Origin: Nymphaea colorata
Taxonomy: Eukaryota; Streptophyta; Magnoliopsida; Nymphaeales; Nymphaeaceae
Direction of reading: 5' to 3'
NCBI RefSeq assembly: GCF_008831285.2
Contig: NC_045142.1
Span: 3,167,001 to 3,231,000, forward strand
Length of the DNA: 64,000 nt
The number at the start of each line of letters is the position of its first letter. The stretch's first letter is position 1. The notes beneath the pieces are model-generated. The model saw nothing but the letters and a program-made list of their open reading frames with translations, made no database searches and was not told the DNA's origin. Position numbers and translations under genes: made by a program. This document shows positions 24,579-36,069 of this stretch, one piece after another.

Positions 24579-27500
24579 ATGGCGGCAACACCCTTGTACA
24601 GAGATGCTCACCAGCCTATAGAGGCAAGAGTGCAGGACCTCCTCTCCAGGATGACACTGGCAGAGAAGATCGGCCAGATGACACAGATTGCGAGATCAGT
24701 CGCCACACCTTCAGTTATCAGAGACTTGGGCATTGGTGATGAAACCAGTTCCTTACCCAAAATTCCCATGTTGGTTTTCTCATGTCGGTTTCTTCTTGTT
24801 TATGCAGGTAGCATTCTCAGTGGAGGTGGCAGTGCGCCGCGAACTGGCGCGTTACCAATGGACTGGATAGACATGGTTGAGAGCTTCCAGAAATGGGCCC
24901 TTGAGTCGCGCCTGTCGATACCGATGATCTACGGTATTGATGCTGTCCATGGACACAACAACGTGGTTGGTGCCACAATTTTCCCTCACAATATCGGCCT
25001 GGGTGCTACCAGGTGTTTGTTCTTTTCTCCAGAATTGCTCTCGTGGATGAAGACATAAGCTAGTGATTACGAATGTCTGATCTTTCTATTAACCAATATG
25101 TTGAAACTATCTTCTCCTCTTTTGCTTCAGTTCTTTTGTAGTATAGATTATAGGATCTGATAATGGAGCATAGGTGGCTGCCGATGAATGACAATATAAT
25201 TTGGTCTGTCCATTAGGCGCGTACAATGCCCTTGATATCTTTTTTTTTTGTGAAATAAATAAAAGTACAAAAATCTGAATGCCGGTATCTGCTGCATAAG
25301 TAATCTCCAATAAATGCACAAGTTCTGCGAGATTGAGCATTTACTGTTTTTAATGGATTATTTACCACCAGCACTTTTTGGCATAGGCTGATTTGGATGG
25401 TTCTTCATCTTCCAGATAAATATAGAAGCATCATATTAATCTGCAGTACATTTGATAATTTTACTAAAACTTGCATGTTCTGATCAATAAGCACATCTGT
25501 GGTCTTTAGACCCACCTACATTCTTTTGGTCCACCATAGTGTCAATAGTGGCAGTGGACTTGGCATAAATTGTCCTGTCATGTTCTAAATTATTTTTTTT
25601 TTAAACTCATTATTCGTGCAAAAAGTGATCTAGCTTATTGCAGCTGAAGGACATTGACATTGATTAAGCTTCATATTTTTTCATCCTTCACAATTTCTTG
25701 ATTTTTTCATTGACTTAATATGTGTTTTTGTGCACAAATTATTTAGAGATGCTGGTTTGGTTCAGAAAATAGCAGAAGCAACAGCCAAAGAAGTTCGAGC
25801 CACTGGAATACCTTACAATTTTGCTCCCTGTGTATCTGTAAGTAAAACTCACCAATTTCTTGCAGTCATATTTGTTAGTTAGGCAGGAGGCATATGCCAT
25901 TCTTCGAGATCAGTTCTTCTTTGTACCGTCCAACAGCTTTATGTTCTATTCCTTCTTATCATGGTACTAGTTCTCCATTGCTGTTTGTTATGTCCATTTT
26001 CTGATTTCTGCAAGTTCTCCTGATTTTACAGGTTTGTAGAGATCCAAGATGGGGGAGATGTTTTGAGAGTTTTAGTGAAGACTGTGAACTTGTTCGAAGC
26101 ATGACAACTGCAGTTCGTGGTTTACAAGGTACACCACCAGAAGGTCACCCTAAGGGATATCCATATCTAGGTGGCAGGTAAAAGAACTTTTATTTTCTAG
26201 ACCGTTAGTTATGGTTCAGCTTTTCTTGGTTAGGGCTTCTGCCATTAGGCTAAGTAATGAGGCAAGGTCCAGGTAAAAAATGGTGAAACAGTAACTCGAG
26301 GGGGTTTCATGCCAAAGGTCATTTCCCTTGCTTTGTTCATTAGATTTATGTACATAACCTTATGTGATTAACATCTTAATTTTATCAGCTAGAATTTTTT
26401 AGCCAAAAAAATAAAATTTTTATCAATTTAAGCTGCTTGATTAAGTATAAATAAAAGAAAGAATTGATGTGTGCCTTTCACAAATATATAGATTTGTTGT
26501 AAATGTTTAAGTTTATCATCAGCAGTTAACCAAAAGGAGGACAATGTCTAAAGTTATAGATGGTATGAAATGCAAATAACTCAAGCAGATACAGGGATTC
26601 ATAAGAATGTACCAGAAAGTTTCTGTTGAAAAGTTTGAAATTACACTAACATTATGTTGTGCTTTGTTTCTTCTTCCGGTTGGTTCCAGGTGAAAAATTT
26701 CTTAATTTTCTTGCTTAAACATCCCTATGGTCAAATAACACTTTCTTTTTTTACTAAAACAAAAGTAATCTATGAAATGCACTGAACCATTGTTATTTGT
26801 ATTGTAGATTAAATGTCATTGCCTGTGCTAAGCATTATGTTGGAGATGGGGGAACTGACAGAGGCATCAATAAGGGGAACACTATATCAAGCTTTGAACA
26901 TCTGGAAAGTGTTCATTTAAGTCCTTTCCTGGATTGTTTGTCACTTCATGTGTCAACAGTTATGGCATCTTTTTCCACCTGGAACGGGACCAAATTACAT
27001 TGCCATTATAATCTTATTACAGAGCTTTTGAAAGAACAATGGGCATTTAAGGTATATAGTATCTAAGAAATTGTGCAACACATTGTACTATACATGATGT
27101 CAGGTGTCATGTTATGAAGATAGATCAAAAATCTCATTTTTTGTTTTTTATTGTTCTTAATGTTAAGGTCAAGCACTAACTAGTCTGAGCAATGAACAGA
27201 TTCCCGTTTGTTTGATCAAGCTATATAACGAACACAGTTTGTTGCATGTTTTGGACCTAATCTAACATTTACTCATTTGATTGATTTCTTGTTCATTTCT
27301 TGTGAAGGGATTTGTGATTTCTGATTGGAGAGGAGTAGAAAGAATCCTTGATCCACCAGGATCTGACTACCGATATTGTATCTCAGCTTCAATAAATGCA
27401 GGAATGGACATGGTAGGATCAATCCGACTGCATGCTTCTTGTTATTCTCTTTAACATTTGTTCTCATGCGAGGAAATGTTTTAGGTGATGGTGCCTTTCA

Positions 27501-28846
27501 TCTATGAGGAATTCATAAAAGAATTGACATCCTTGGTGGAATCAGGAGAGATACCAATGACGAGAATCAATGATGCTGTTGAAAGGATTCTCAGGGTCAA
27601 ATTCGTAGCTGGGCTCTTTGAACACCCCTTTGCTGACAGATCTCTGCTTCAGACAGTGGGTTGTGAGGTAACAACAAAGGACTACCAAGTGGGTCATAAA
27701 CAAAGCCATTGACTGAACTTTCAAACGATTACAAATTTTATTGTATTCTTGTCTGTTTGAAGCTTGAACTTTCACCTCTGTGAACACAAAACATGTGCCA
27801 TCGCATATATTTATTACGGCGATTCTGGTTATTCTTAACCTTGCATGAACACTCTGGTGCTATTCCTAAACAAACATCTTGATATTTTTTTAATCTCACT
27901 TTCTTGTGCACAGGTACCAACTAGTGTGCCACACCCTGTAATGATTGTGGATAAATCTTTGTTGAAGTTCCTGAAGTCTTCAGACAAACTTCTGAAGCAC
28001 ACACTTTGGTCTCACCTTATCAATTCTTTTTTCAGGCGCACAGGGCATTGGCTAGAGAAGCTGTCCGCAAGTCCTTGGTGCTGCTGAAAAATGGCAAAGA
28101 CCCAGAAAAACCATTTCTTCCTCTGGACAAGAAAGCCAAGAGAGTTCTTGTTGTTGGCCAGCATGCTAATGATATAGGTTATCTGTGTGGTGGTTGGACC
28201 ATAAGCTGGACTGGGAGCAGTGGCAGAACCACGGAAGGTATTTGCTTATGACTGCCATTCACGATAACCTCTTCTCCTACCATAGAATAAAATTCCTTCA
28301 TCTTTCTCAGATTCCTTTTCTGGAGCTTATTCACTTCTGTTTGTAGGGACAACCATCCTAGAGGCAATAAAAAAGACAGTCAGCGAGCATACTGAAGTCA
28401 CCTATGAAGTGGACCCATCACCAGAGATCTTCAAAGATTCTGAATTTTCATTTGCAATTGTTGTGGTTGGAGAGGAACCTTATGCAGAAACTTTGGGGGA
28501 CAACTCTGTGCTTGACATTCCTTTAAATGGTGCAGAACTCATAAGATTGGTTGGCAGCAAGGTGCCCACTCTTGTGATCATGATATCTGGAAGGCCTCTT
28601 GTGGTGGAACCGGTGCTGGATTATATGGAAGCATTCGTGGCTGCTTGGCTACCTGGAACTGAGTGTGATGGGATTACTGATGTAATATTTGGGGACTACG
28701 AGTTCCATGGAACTCTTCCCAGAACCTGGTTTAAAAGAGTAGATCAGCTGCCGATGAATGTTGGTGATTCAAACTATGACCCCCTCTTCCCATTTGGGTT
28801 TGGCCTGAAGATGAATCTGGAAAAGCAAGATATAACAAAGCAATAG
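24579..28846 (+). CDS. GH3 beta-glucosidase / beta-glucan exohydrolase, copy 2 (9 exons)
   Basis: Exons: 24579-24735, 24808-25012, 25747-25837, 26032-26177, 26808-27051, 27308-27412, 27485-27667, 28036-28237 and 28347-28846; 1833 nt, 610 aa. Exon 1 is two codons shorter than in copy 1; all other exon lengths and phases are identical. Catalytic features are kept: D97, RDPRWGR, K208-H209, nucleophile D287, W431 and acid/base candidate E492 in YAETLGDN. Differences cluster near the active site and conserved loops: SDWRGVERI here against SDWEGIDKI in copy 1, GINKGNTI against GVNEGNTL, and MTQIARSV against MTQIERAV. As in copy 1, no signal peptide is present. Exon 4 and the start of the next intron are almost identical to copy 1. 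The gene looks intact and functional; altered preference is possible but unproven. Confidence 0.93.
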
Positions 28847-29350
28847 GCTGGTCTCTAGAACTGTAATAAGATGATTTAGCTGTTGGTCATGAACCGCAGT
28901 TGAAGCAAACGCACACTTGTGCAGCCTCTGTCTTTTTATTCTAAGGCTCATTTATTTGATATTTGCCACATGTATGGTCATAAATAATGTTGATGCCTTA
29001 TTGCGCTCGGTGTTTGCAGTTGCCAAATATTTGGATGTACCCGTGTCTATTGTTTCTGTTTAAATGTGATTGAGAGTTTCTTGCATGAACTGTTCATAAT
29101 ATTTAATAAATGGAAACTGCCCACTTGTTCTAAATCAAATCGAAGTGTTTTTCTTGTGACTGTGTTCAAATAAATATAACTAAATGGAGGGTCCAAGATT
29201 GATAGTGTGGTCCGCAGAGTAACTTTAGGGCCATTCTGCGGGATTTGGATTTTTAGACCAATTAAACTTATCTATTTCCAGTTGGATCAAACTTGGATGC
29301 AACTCAAAGATAAATTATTAGCTTTTTTTTTTCCAACTTGCAAGCCACTA
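28847..29350 (+). other. 3' untranslated region of hydrolase copy 2
   Basis: It is similar to the copy 1 trailer (GGCTGGTCTCTAGAACTGTA, then TTTGATATTTGCCACATGTA) and includes a TTAATAAATGG signal near 29103. The similarity fades into the GT/GA microsatellite that follows. Confidence 0.5.
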
Positions 29351-29358
29351 TCTCTCTT

Positions 29359-29360
29359 GT

Positions 29361-29423
<63 letters not shown>

Positions 29424-29427
29424 GAGA
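29359..29427. repeat. Compound (GT)n(GA)n microsatellite
   Basis: About 11 GT units are followed directly by about 23 GA units with one interruption. It lies just after the copy 2 trailer. The open frame across it is an artefact of the repeat. Confidence 0.95.
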
Positions 29428-29905
29428 AGGGCAGAGAGGGGGAACAACCAACAGCCGCTTCACACTTAAGCCAATGAATTGACACCACTCTTCCTATCTT
29501 TCATTGCCATCAGAACAGTAGCACCCACGGGCACATGAATTCAAAGAAAGTGTTGCATGAATAACTTTCTTTATAAGTTGAAATCCTTTCGAGTTTGAAA
29601 ATTGCTATACTAATGAATGAGCATGTTTGGTGCCAACGAGAACTCTATTATCCAAGTGGAGCAGTGTACTTAAAGTGTTTAAATTGAAGAATGGCAGGAG
29701 TTGAATACTCTAGTTTGAAAAAATTAAACGACATGATTAAATAAACTAATTGAGACGATTAAGAAGATTAAGAGAGAGAAGATATACGAATATGTGATTC
29801 GGCTCAGAAGGTCTAAATCCGCAGTAAATGAATTGCACTATCGTTCTCTTCTATTTTCAACCATTTCTTAATACAGTTCTTAGCTGTTCATGGTGTTGTC
29901 CTCGC

Positions 29906-30560
29906 ACTGAGTGTGGTGGGATTACTGATGTAATATTTGGGGACCATGAATTCCAAAGGACTCTTCCCAGGACTTGGTTTAAAGAGTAGATCAGTTGCCG
30001 ATGAAGATTGGTGATTCAAACTACGACTCCCTTTTCCCATTTGGGTTTGGTCTGAAGATGAATCTGGAAAAGCAAGATACAACAAAGCAATAGGTTGGTC
30101 TCTAGAACCATGATATGATGATTTGGCTGTTGGCCATGAGCCCAGTTGAAGCAAACCCACGCTTGTGCAACCTTGGTTTTTCATTCTGAGGCTCATTTAT
30201 TGCTATTATATTTGCCACAGGTATGGTCATCAACAATGTTGATGCATTAGTGCACTCGGTGTTTTTATCATTGCATGTTGGCAAGTATTTGGATGTACCC
30301 ATGTCTATTGTTTCAGTTTAAATATTATTGACAGTTTCTTGGATGGACTGTTCTTAATATTTAATAAATGGCAATTGCCTACTTTTTCTAGATCAAATAG
30401 GGAGTTTTCTTGTGATTATGTTCAAATAAATATAAGTATATAACTAAATGAAGGGTCCAAGATCAATACTGTGGTTGGCAGATTAACCTCAGAGCCATCA
30501 ACTCTCAATATGAACCTCGTGTATTATTCATGCCATTTTGCAAGATGTAGATTTTTCGGA
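29906..30560 (+). pseudogene. GH3 hydrolase 3'-end fragment (pseudogene A)
   Basis: Sequence from ACTGAGTGTGGTGGGATTAC to the stop at 30093 matches the last 190 or so bases of exon 9, followed by about 450 bp matching the gene trailer. One A is missing relative to copy 2 at the TGGTTTAAAAGAG site, which brings a TAG into frame, so it is broken as well as truncated. Nothing of exons 1-8 is attached on its 5' side. It is probably the tail of a lost tandem copy. Confidence 0.88.
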
Positions 30561-30577
30561 TCAATTAGACTTATAAT

Positions 30578-32961
30578 TCATTATCTTATTGCAGAGCTTC
30601 TGAAGGAATAGTTTTGGGCTTTAAGGTACAAAAATATGAAAGAAGTTAGTGCAATATGTTCTTCTATACATGTCCTCAGGTCTCAGGTTATGAAGATAGT
30701 CGAGACTTCGTTTTTTTAGTTGTTATTGTTCCAAATGTGGAAGGTCTAGTATTAACTAGTCAGAAAAATGAATGTATTCCCATGTTTTTACGCAAGTCCT
30801 CTAGCGTTGAAGCCTTCAGTCAATCTTATATTTCACTACATACAAGCAATGTTCATAGCCTTTAGATGAGTATCTAACCAGAAAAAAAGTTTGATCCTGA
30901 AGCATTTCTGCAGCATGACTAAGTATAGTTAACGACTTAAATTATCAGACAGAGAGTGACATTGATTACTTCCTACATATGAAAGTGTTTCGGTTTGTCT
31001 GTTCAGGCATGTGTATTGCTTCTCTCCCAAATATCATTAGTTCTATTTGATGAATCATCCTGAACTTTGTTGGTTCCCATTTTGTTCAGTCAAGATATAT
31101 TGAAGCGGTTTGTGCATGTTTTGGACCTAATTTAACATTTGCTCAGGCAGTTATTCTCTGCTCTGATTGGATAAGAATAGGCAAAATCCTCTGTCCACCA
31201 AGATCTGACTAGTGCTGTTGCTTCTCGGCTACAATAAATGCAGGAATTGACATTGTAGGACTAATTTGACTGCTTCATTCTTATGGTTCTGTATAATATT
31301 TGTTCTCATCCAAGAAAGTTCTTTTAGATGATAGTATCTTTCATCTTTGTGGAATTAGGGGAGATACCAATGACGAGAATCAATGATTCTGTGGAAAGGA
31401 TTCTCGGAGTCAAATTCGTGTCAGGGAACTTTGAACACCCGCTTGCTGATAGACCTTTGCTCCGAGTGGTGGGTTGTTCCATAAGTTCACATGAGTGAAG
31501 CATAATCAAAGCCATGGATTGAACTTTCATATGATTACTAGATTTCATTGAATTCTTGCCTGTTTAAAGCTTGCACTTTCCCCTAAGATAACAGCTATGC
31601 CTTCCTTGCATCGACACAAACATCTAGCCAACTTTTACTTTGCAAAGTCACTTTATTGTCCACAGCTACCAACTAGTATGCCACATGCTTATATTGGTTA
31701 TAGATTAATCTCTGTACAATCTGTACAAGTTCTTGCAGTTTTGAAAGAAATTTCTGGAATACGAACTTCAATCTCACCTCTTTGGTCCTTTGCTCATTAG
31801 GTCTAAAGAGAATTGGCTAGAGAAGCGGTCCAGAAGTCCTTGCCTCCTTGGTGCTGTTGGAAAACGACCAAGACACAAAAAAACCATTTCTTCCTCTTGC
31901 CAAGAAAGCTGAGTTCTGGTCTAAGTCACATGGGTACTTCAATAAGGTTCACGTATAGGTGTCGCTGTACCCGTATCCAAAATGGGTACTTGGACACACT
32001 TAGGTACTTTTTAGATCAAAACCGATCCAAACTTTTTAATTTTACATGATTTATTTTTTTGAACTCAGTTTTCATTATGTTTTTAAAGTTATTGTTCGTT
32101 AACATCACTTGTTTATTTAAATGTTGCTTTGATTTTGATTTTTGATGTTATTATATATATATATATATACATATATTATTTTTTTTTTCTAAAGTTACCA
32201 TGTCCATACGACACCCATATCTCTGTACCCATATCTACGTACCCATACCTGAACCATACTCATACCCATGTGACTTAGGTTCTCGTTGTTGGTCAACATG
32301 CTAATCTTATAGATTATCAATGTGGTGGTTGGACCATAAGCTGGCTGGGAGAAGTGGCAGAAGTACGGAAAATATTTGCTTATAACTACAGTTCATGATA
32401 TCCTTTATCCTACCCTTGTATAGGATACCTTCATCTTTCTTGGATGCCATTTGTATTCCTCTTATGTCAAATTTGTTTGTAAGGAAAACTATCCTAGAGG
32501 CAATAAAAAAGACAGTTTGTGAGCATACTGAAGTCATCTACGAAGTAGGCCTATCACCAGATACCCCCAAACATGATGAATTTTCGTTTGCAATTGTTGC
32601 TGTTGGAGAGGAATCCTTCATAGAAACCAGAGGGAACAATTCAGTGCTTGATATTCCTTTAAATGGTGCAGATTTAATGACATTGGTGGGATGCAAGTTG
32701 TCTACTCTTGTTCTCATGATATCTGGAAGACCTTTTGCTGTGGAACTAGTGCTGGACTATGTGGAAGCATTCATGGCTGCTTGCCTGCGTGGAACTGGGT
32801 GTGATGGCATTCCTCATGCAATATTTGGGGACTATGAGTTCCAAGGAATAGAACCTGGTTTAAAAGGGTATATCAGTTTCCCATAAATGTTGATGATTCC
32901 TTCCTGTTCAGGTTTGGTCTTGAAGATGAATCTGCAAGAGCTAGATACAATAAAGCAGTAG
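30578..32961 (+). pseudogene. GH3 hydrolase, decayed partial copy (pseudogene B)
   Basis: Homology begins abruptly near the end of exon 5 (TTATCTTATTGCAGAGCTT, about 30581) and runs through the equivalents of exons 6 (about 31150-31255), 7 (about 31325-31475), 8 (31803-31920 plus 32279-32370) and 9 (about 32485-32961). Breaks seen: a stop in GAAGGAATAG at the exon 5 end; TAG in the DYR region of exon 6; an internal deletion in exon 7; a small insertion and frameshift in exon 8; the exon 8 body split by a MITE; an altered exon 9 acceptor (GTAAGG for GTAGGG); and loss of the DPLFPFGFG region frame. Catalytic SDW and CGGW equivalents remain legible. It cannot encode an enzyme. Confidence 0.9.
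31921..32278. mobile_element. MITE inserted in pseudogene B
   Basis: This is a 358-bp non-coding insert with perfect 16-bp terminal inverted repeats CTAAGTCACATGGGTA / TACCCATGTGACTTAG. The inverted similarity extends imperfectly about 40 bp further (GGTTCA(C/G)GTAT). It is flanked by GTTCTGGT (31913-31920) and GTTCTCGT (32279-32286), an 8-bp target duplication with one mismatch. It interrupts sequence that is contiguous in copies 1 and 2. The 8-bp duplication fits hAT-type transposition, but the superfamily cannot be settled without an autonomous relative. It contains a short TA tract at 32153-32169. Confidence 0.88.
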
Positions 32962-33813
32962 GCAGGTCTTTACAACCACAATAAGATAATTGGCTGTTGG
33001 TCACGATCCCAATTGAACCAAACACACGTTTCTCCAGCCTTTCATCTTTGAATTCCAAGGCTCATTTGATGCCTTTGATATTTGCCACGTATATGGTCAT
33101 CAAAAGACAACATTGTTTGTGCTCCGATGCACTTGATGTTGGCATGTCTGTTTTTCTGTCAAACATGATTGACAGTCTCTTCGATGAATGGTTAATACCA
33201 TTCATTTCAAAAAACATAAATATAAACGGCCCAGTGCCACTTGTCTACATCTAATATGGAGTGCTTTTCTCGTGATTGTGTTAAAATTCCATATGAAATG
33301 CTCCTTTTGTGGATCATGGTGGGCAAACTTGGCAGCATAAAATCCAATATGTTCATCGTATTGGTTACTGTGACGCAGGCTTGCTTGCTGTATAAACTTC
33401 TTATAAGAACTGATGAGCATGTTGACAAAATGGGGTTTTATTACAGATCTGAGATCTCAGAGTCCTAGGCAACTCTTTTGATTGCTATAGGGCCAGCAGC
33501 CAATTTATGATAAAGATTTTGGTTTTTAAGCCAGACGCGATTTGTGAAAGGATATTCCCTCTGGGTTGAAATTGCAGAACTTTTCATTGAAAAAGTCGTG
33601 GAACCTGGTGCTGGACCGCCGGTTCCGATCTCAGTGCATTTTTTTGTGCAAGTTCTCGTCATTTTGAACGAAAACTCAATTGCCCTTTGCAGTTTATGTG
33701 TACTGTAGAATTCAATTCATCAGAAGAGCAAACAAGTTGATCTGCACTAGTGCCCATGCTTGAACTCTTTGGCTGAATCTGATACAGGTAAAAAGTTTCA
33801 GTAGATACTGATG

Positions 33814-33814
33814 A

Positions 33815-33845
<31 letters not shown>
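33814..33845. repeat. (TC)n microsatellite
   Basis: This is a TC dinucleotide run of about 32 nt just upstream of downstream block D2. The minus-strand frames across it, rich in Arg-Glu, are artefacts. Confidence 0.9.
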
Positions 33846-33847
<2 letters not shown>

Positions 33848-33854
33848 GTATAGA

Positions 33855-34410
33855 CGAAAAAATGCCACATGTATGAGAAAACAGTCACTAAGAAATTGAC
33901 AAAACTAATCAAATTTTCCATAGCTTGTTTGTGCCTGCAACTTTTTTTTTTGGGATGTTATCTTTTGTTGTTTGTCCTTTTCGATGAATTAACAGTAAAG
34001 CTTCCTTTTCTGTGGTTTCGCTCATCGACCGCACATGGACTTCCATGGCACTTAAAAAATTGGAACGGAAAGATGTCAACCATCATGGTGGCAGTGCCAT
34101 GATGGATGCTAAAGCAACTGCCTGAAAGGCCATTGAAAGTGGTCATTATTCCTTATATTGATGTTGTTCTTACTTTTTACGATATTAGGTAGTCAGCTGA
34201 GATTAATGAAAGCTGCTGTTGTCGTCATTATCCTCATTAGTGGTGGCCTCCTACTCATGCATCCAACCTGCAGAGCTAAGCCATCATCATGAATCATGCT
34301 CATGCTCATCATCAAAGTACGGTCCACCTTTCCCTGACTCACCATAGCTCGGTTTTTAGTGCATATGGACGACACATAGATCCCCAAAGAAAATAAAGAA
34401 CAAGAAAAGG
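33855..34410 (+). repeat. Duplicated downstream block D2
   Basis: This is the counterpart of 21480-22045. Matching phrases include GATGAATTAACAGTAAAGCT against GATGAATTATCGATAAAGCT, and GTGGTCATTATTCC against GTGGTCATTGTTCC. Copy 2 has no such block right behind it. The simplest reading is that copy 2 plus pseudogenes A and B occupy what was one or more full units, with D2 the surviving 3' flank. Confidence 0.7.
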
Positions 34411-34976
34411 ATGAAGCACATCAACATCTGTGCATGCGAATGCGATATATATATATATATATATAAAGGGAGAGAAAAATCGAACACAATAAGTTGTGTT
34501 TTTTTTTTTTTTTTTGTAATTTTGTATTGTCAAAAGCAGTTGCAAAAGACGTATTGCCAACAATTGTTTGACTACATTGAATGCACCTTTTACGATAGTT
34601 TTTGGCAATACAAAATAAAAGATAGCTTTTAGGATAGTTTTTAGCAATACAAAATAAAAGATAATGCTTTTCCTAATGAGAGCGATCTCGGCAGTTCTCG
34701 ATGGTTGACATTGCTGTCGTTCCTTTGTCGGTGAGGCATATAGTATCTTGGAGCCATGTTGTTAAGAAGGCTTTTCTACTCAGATTGGAGCAGCGGCCAC
34801 GTTAGTGGTGGTGGCTACAGTGGTGGAACCCGCTCCAATTCATATTGAAACTGGTTATGTTCCTCTCCTTTTGTCACTTAGTTCCATGTCGGTTTAGTCA
34901 GTCTATGAACATTATTGAAAGAAACATCTGTTTTCTTTTTTTTGAAGTCCGGCTATAGGGGTAGCTAGCTGTTTTC

Positions 34977-35013
<37 letters not shown>

Positions 35014-35859
35014 TTTCTTATAAGTGCTCAACATTGAAGTTCGGGTAAGCGAGATATGGCCGACCTCTCAAATAAGGCCCCAACTCCTCATCTTCATTCC
35101 CCAGGGTATAGGATTTGCTTTGATGTCTCGAGGTGCCGCCTCTACCGTATTTCGCTTCTACATCGGTGATCTTTCTGTTTGAAGCACATACAATTGGCGT
35201 CATGAGGATTCAAAGCAAGAACACACATACACACACACAAATATAGTTGCTTGCCAGCCCCTGCTTGATCATGTTGTGCCAACCCCTTAGGCATGCTCAA
35301 CATAAATAATTTGTGTGCTTGGGAGCTCCTGGATGTTACCATGACTGCAATTTTAGAGAGACGCCAAAGTCTCAAGGAAGATACAGACAAGAAAATGTTG
35401 TTGGGAGTTGTGCTGATAATTGGTTGTTAAGCATTAGTTACTATTAGGACAAGCACTTACACAGATAGAGCATATAAAACAATATAATTTGTACCTAAAG
35501 CTGCCAAAGCAAGTTAGCAACTAACCTGATTCATGCAATGGCGAGTACAAACGACGGGCTTATCCCATCTGGATCACGCGTCTGCAGCTTTTCTAGGAAG
35601 GGCTGAACGTATTCTCAAATTGAACGTATACCAAAAGCAACAAAGTGCCTTGTTGATTTTAATTGCGTGACCTGAGAAAGTGGCTGCTGGGAGGAGGATG
35701 TTTTTTGCTTGCAAGCAAAGTAAGCCAATCAATCACAATGTGATGAGTAGGAGGAGAATTTCATCCTTCTCTCCAAGGCGATGTCAAAACGCCCTGGTCT
35801 CAAAGGAGCTAGGTCCGCAGCTACGTTTGCGTTTGTATCGGTTTGGAGTCTGTATTGCA
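34411..35859. other. Intergenic DNA with TA tracts
   Basis: (TA)n tracts lie at about 34446-34466 and 34980-35011. Sequence at about 35090-35190 (GGGTATAGGATTTGCTT, GAGGTGCCGCC, CATCGGTGATCTTTCTG) resembles 53.13-53.21 kb, so both are copies of a dispersed repeat. No gene is supported. Confidence 0.5.
34594..34663. repeat. Short tandem duplication, 31-bp units, 39-bp period
   Basis: GATAGTTTTTGGCAATACAA and following at 34594-34624 repeats with one change at 34633-34663. Upstream at about 34517-34530 is TTTTGTATTGTC, roughly the reverse complement of the unit, so the area may be the remains of a small fold-back element. Confidence 0.75.
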
Positions 35860-35867
35860 CTTCAGCT

Positions 35868-36069
35868 CAGGGGCAGAGGGAGGGAGGGGGCGCCTAGGCC
35901 ATGGCCCCAACCCCAACCAAATGAAAAAAAGATTACAGTGTAAAAATTGAAATTTTTTTTTTTGCTTCTATGTACTTTTTGAATGTCAGTTTGGTCATAC
36001 CCAAATTCAACCCAATAAACCCAGCTCTCATTTGGCCCGCCCCTGAAAAAAATCCTGGCTCCGCCCCCG
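35868..36069. mobile_element. hAT-like MITE with perfect 8-bp target duplication
   Basis: This 202-bp element has ends CAGGGGCAGAGG and GGCTCCGCCCCCG. It is flanked on both sides by CTTCAGCT (35860-35867 and 36070-36077), a perfect 8-bp duplication as expected for hAT-type insertion. It encodes nothing. Because the duplication is intact, this is one of the younger copies in the window. Confidence 0.88.

Noticed and set aside
29207-29482. 91-codon frame across the GT/GA tract
   Set aside because: Most of the frame is the microsatellite (Cys-Val, Arg-Glu repeats).
32395-32886. 163-codon open frame as a small hydrolase gene
   Set aside because: It is the surviving exon 9 of a pseudogene whose other exons carry stops, frameshifts and a MITE, and it includes intron sequence at its start.
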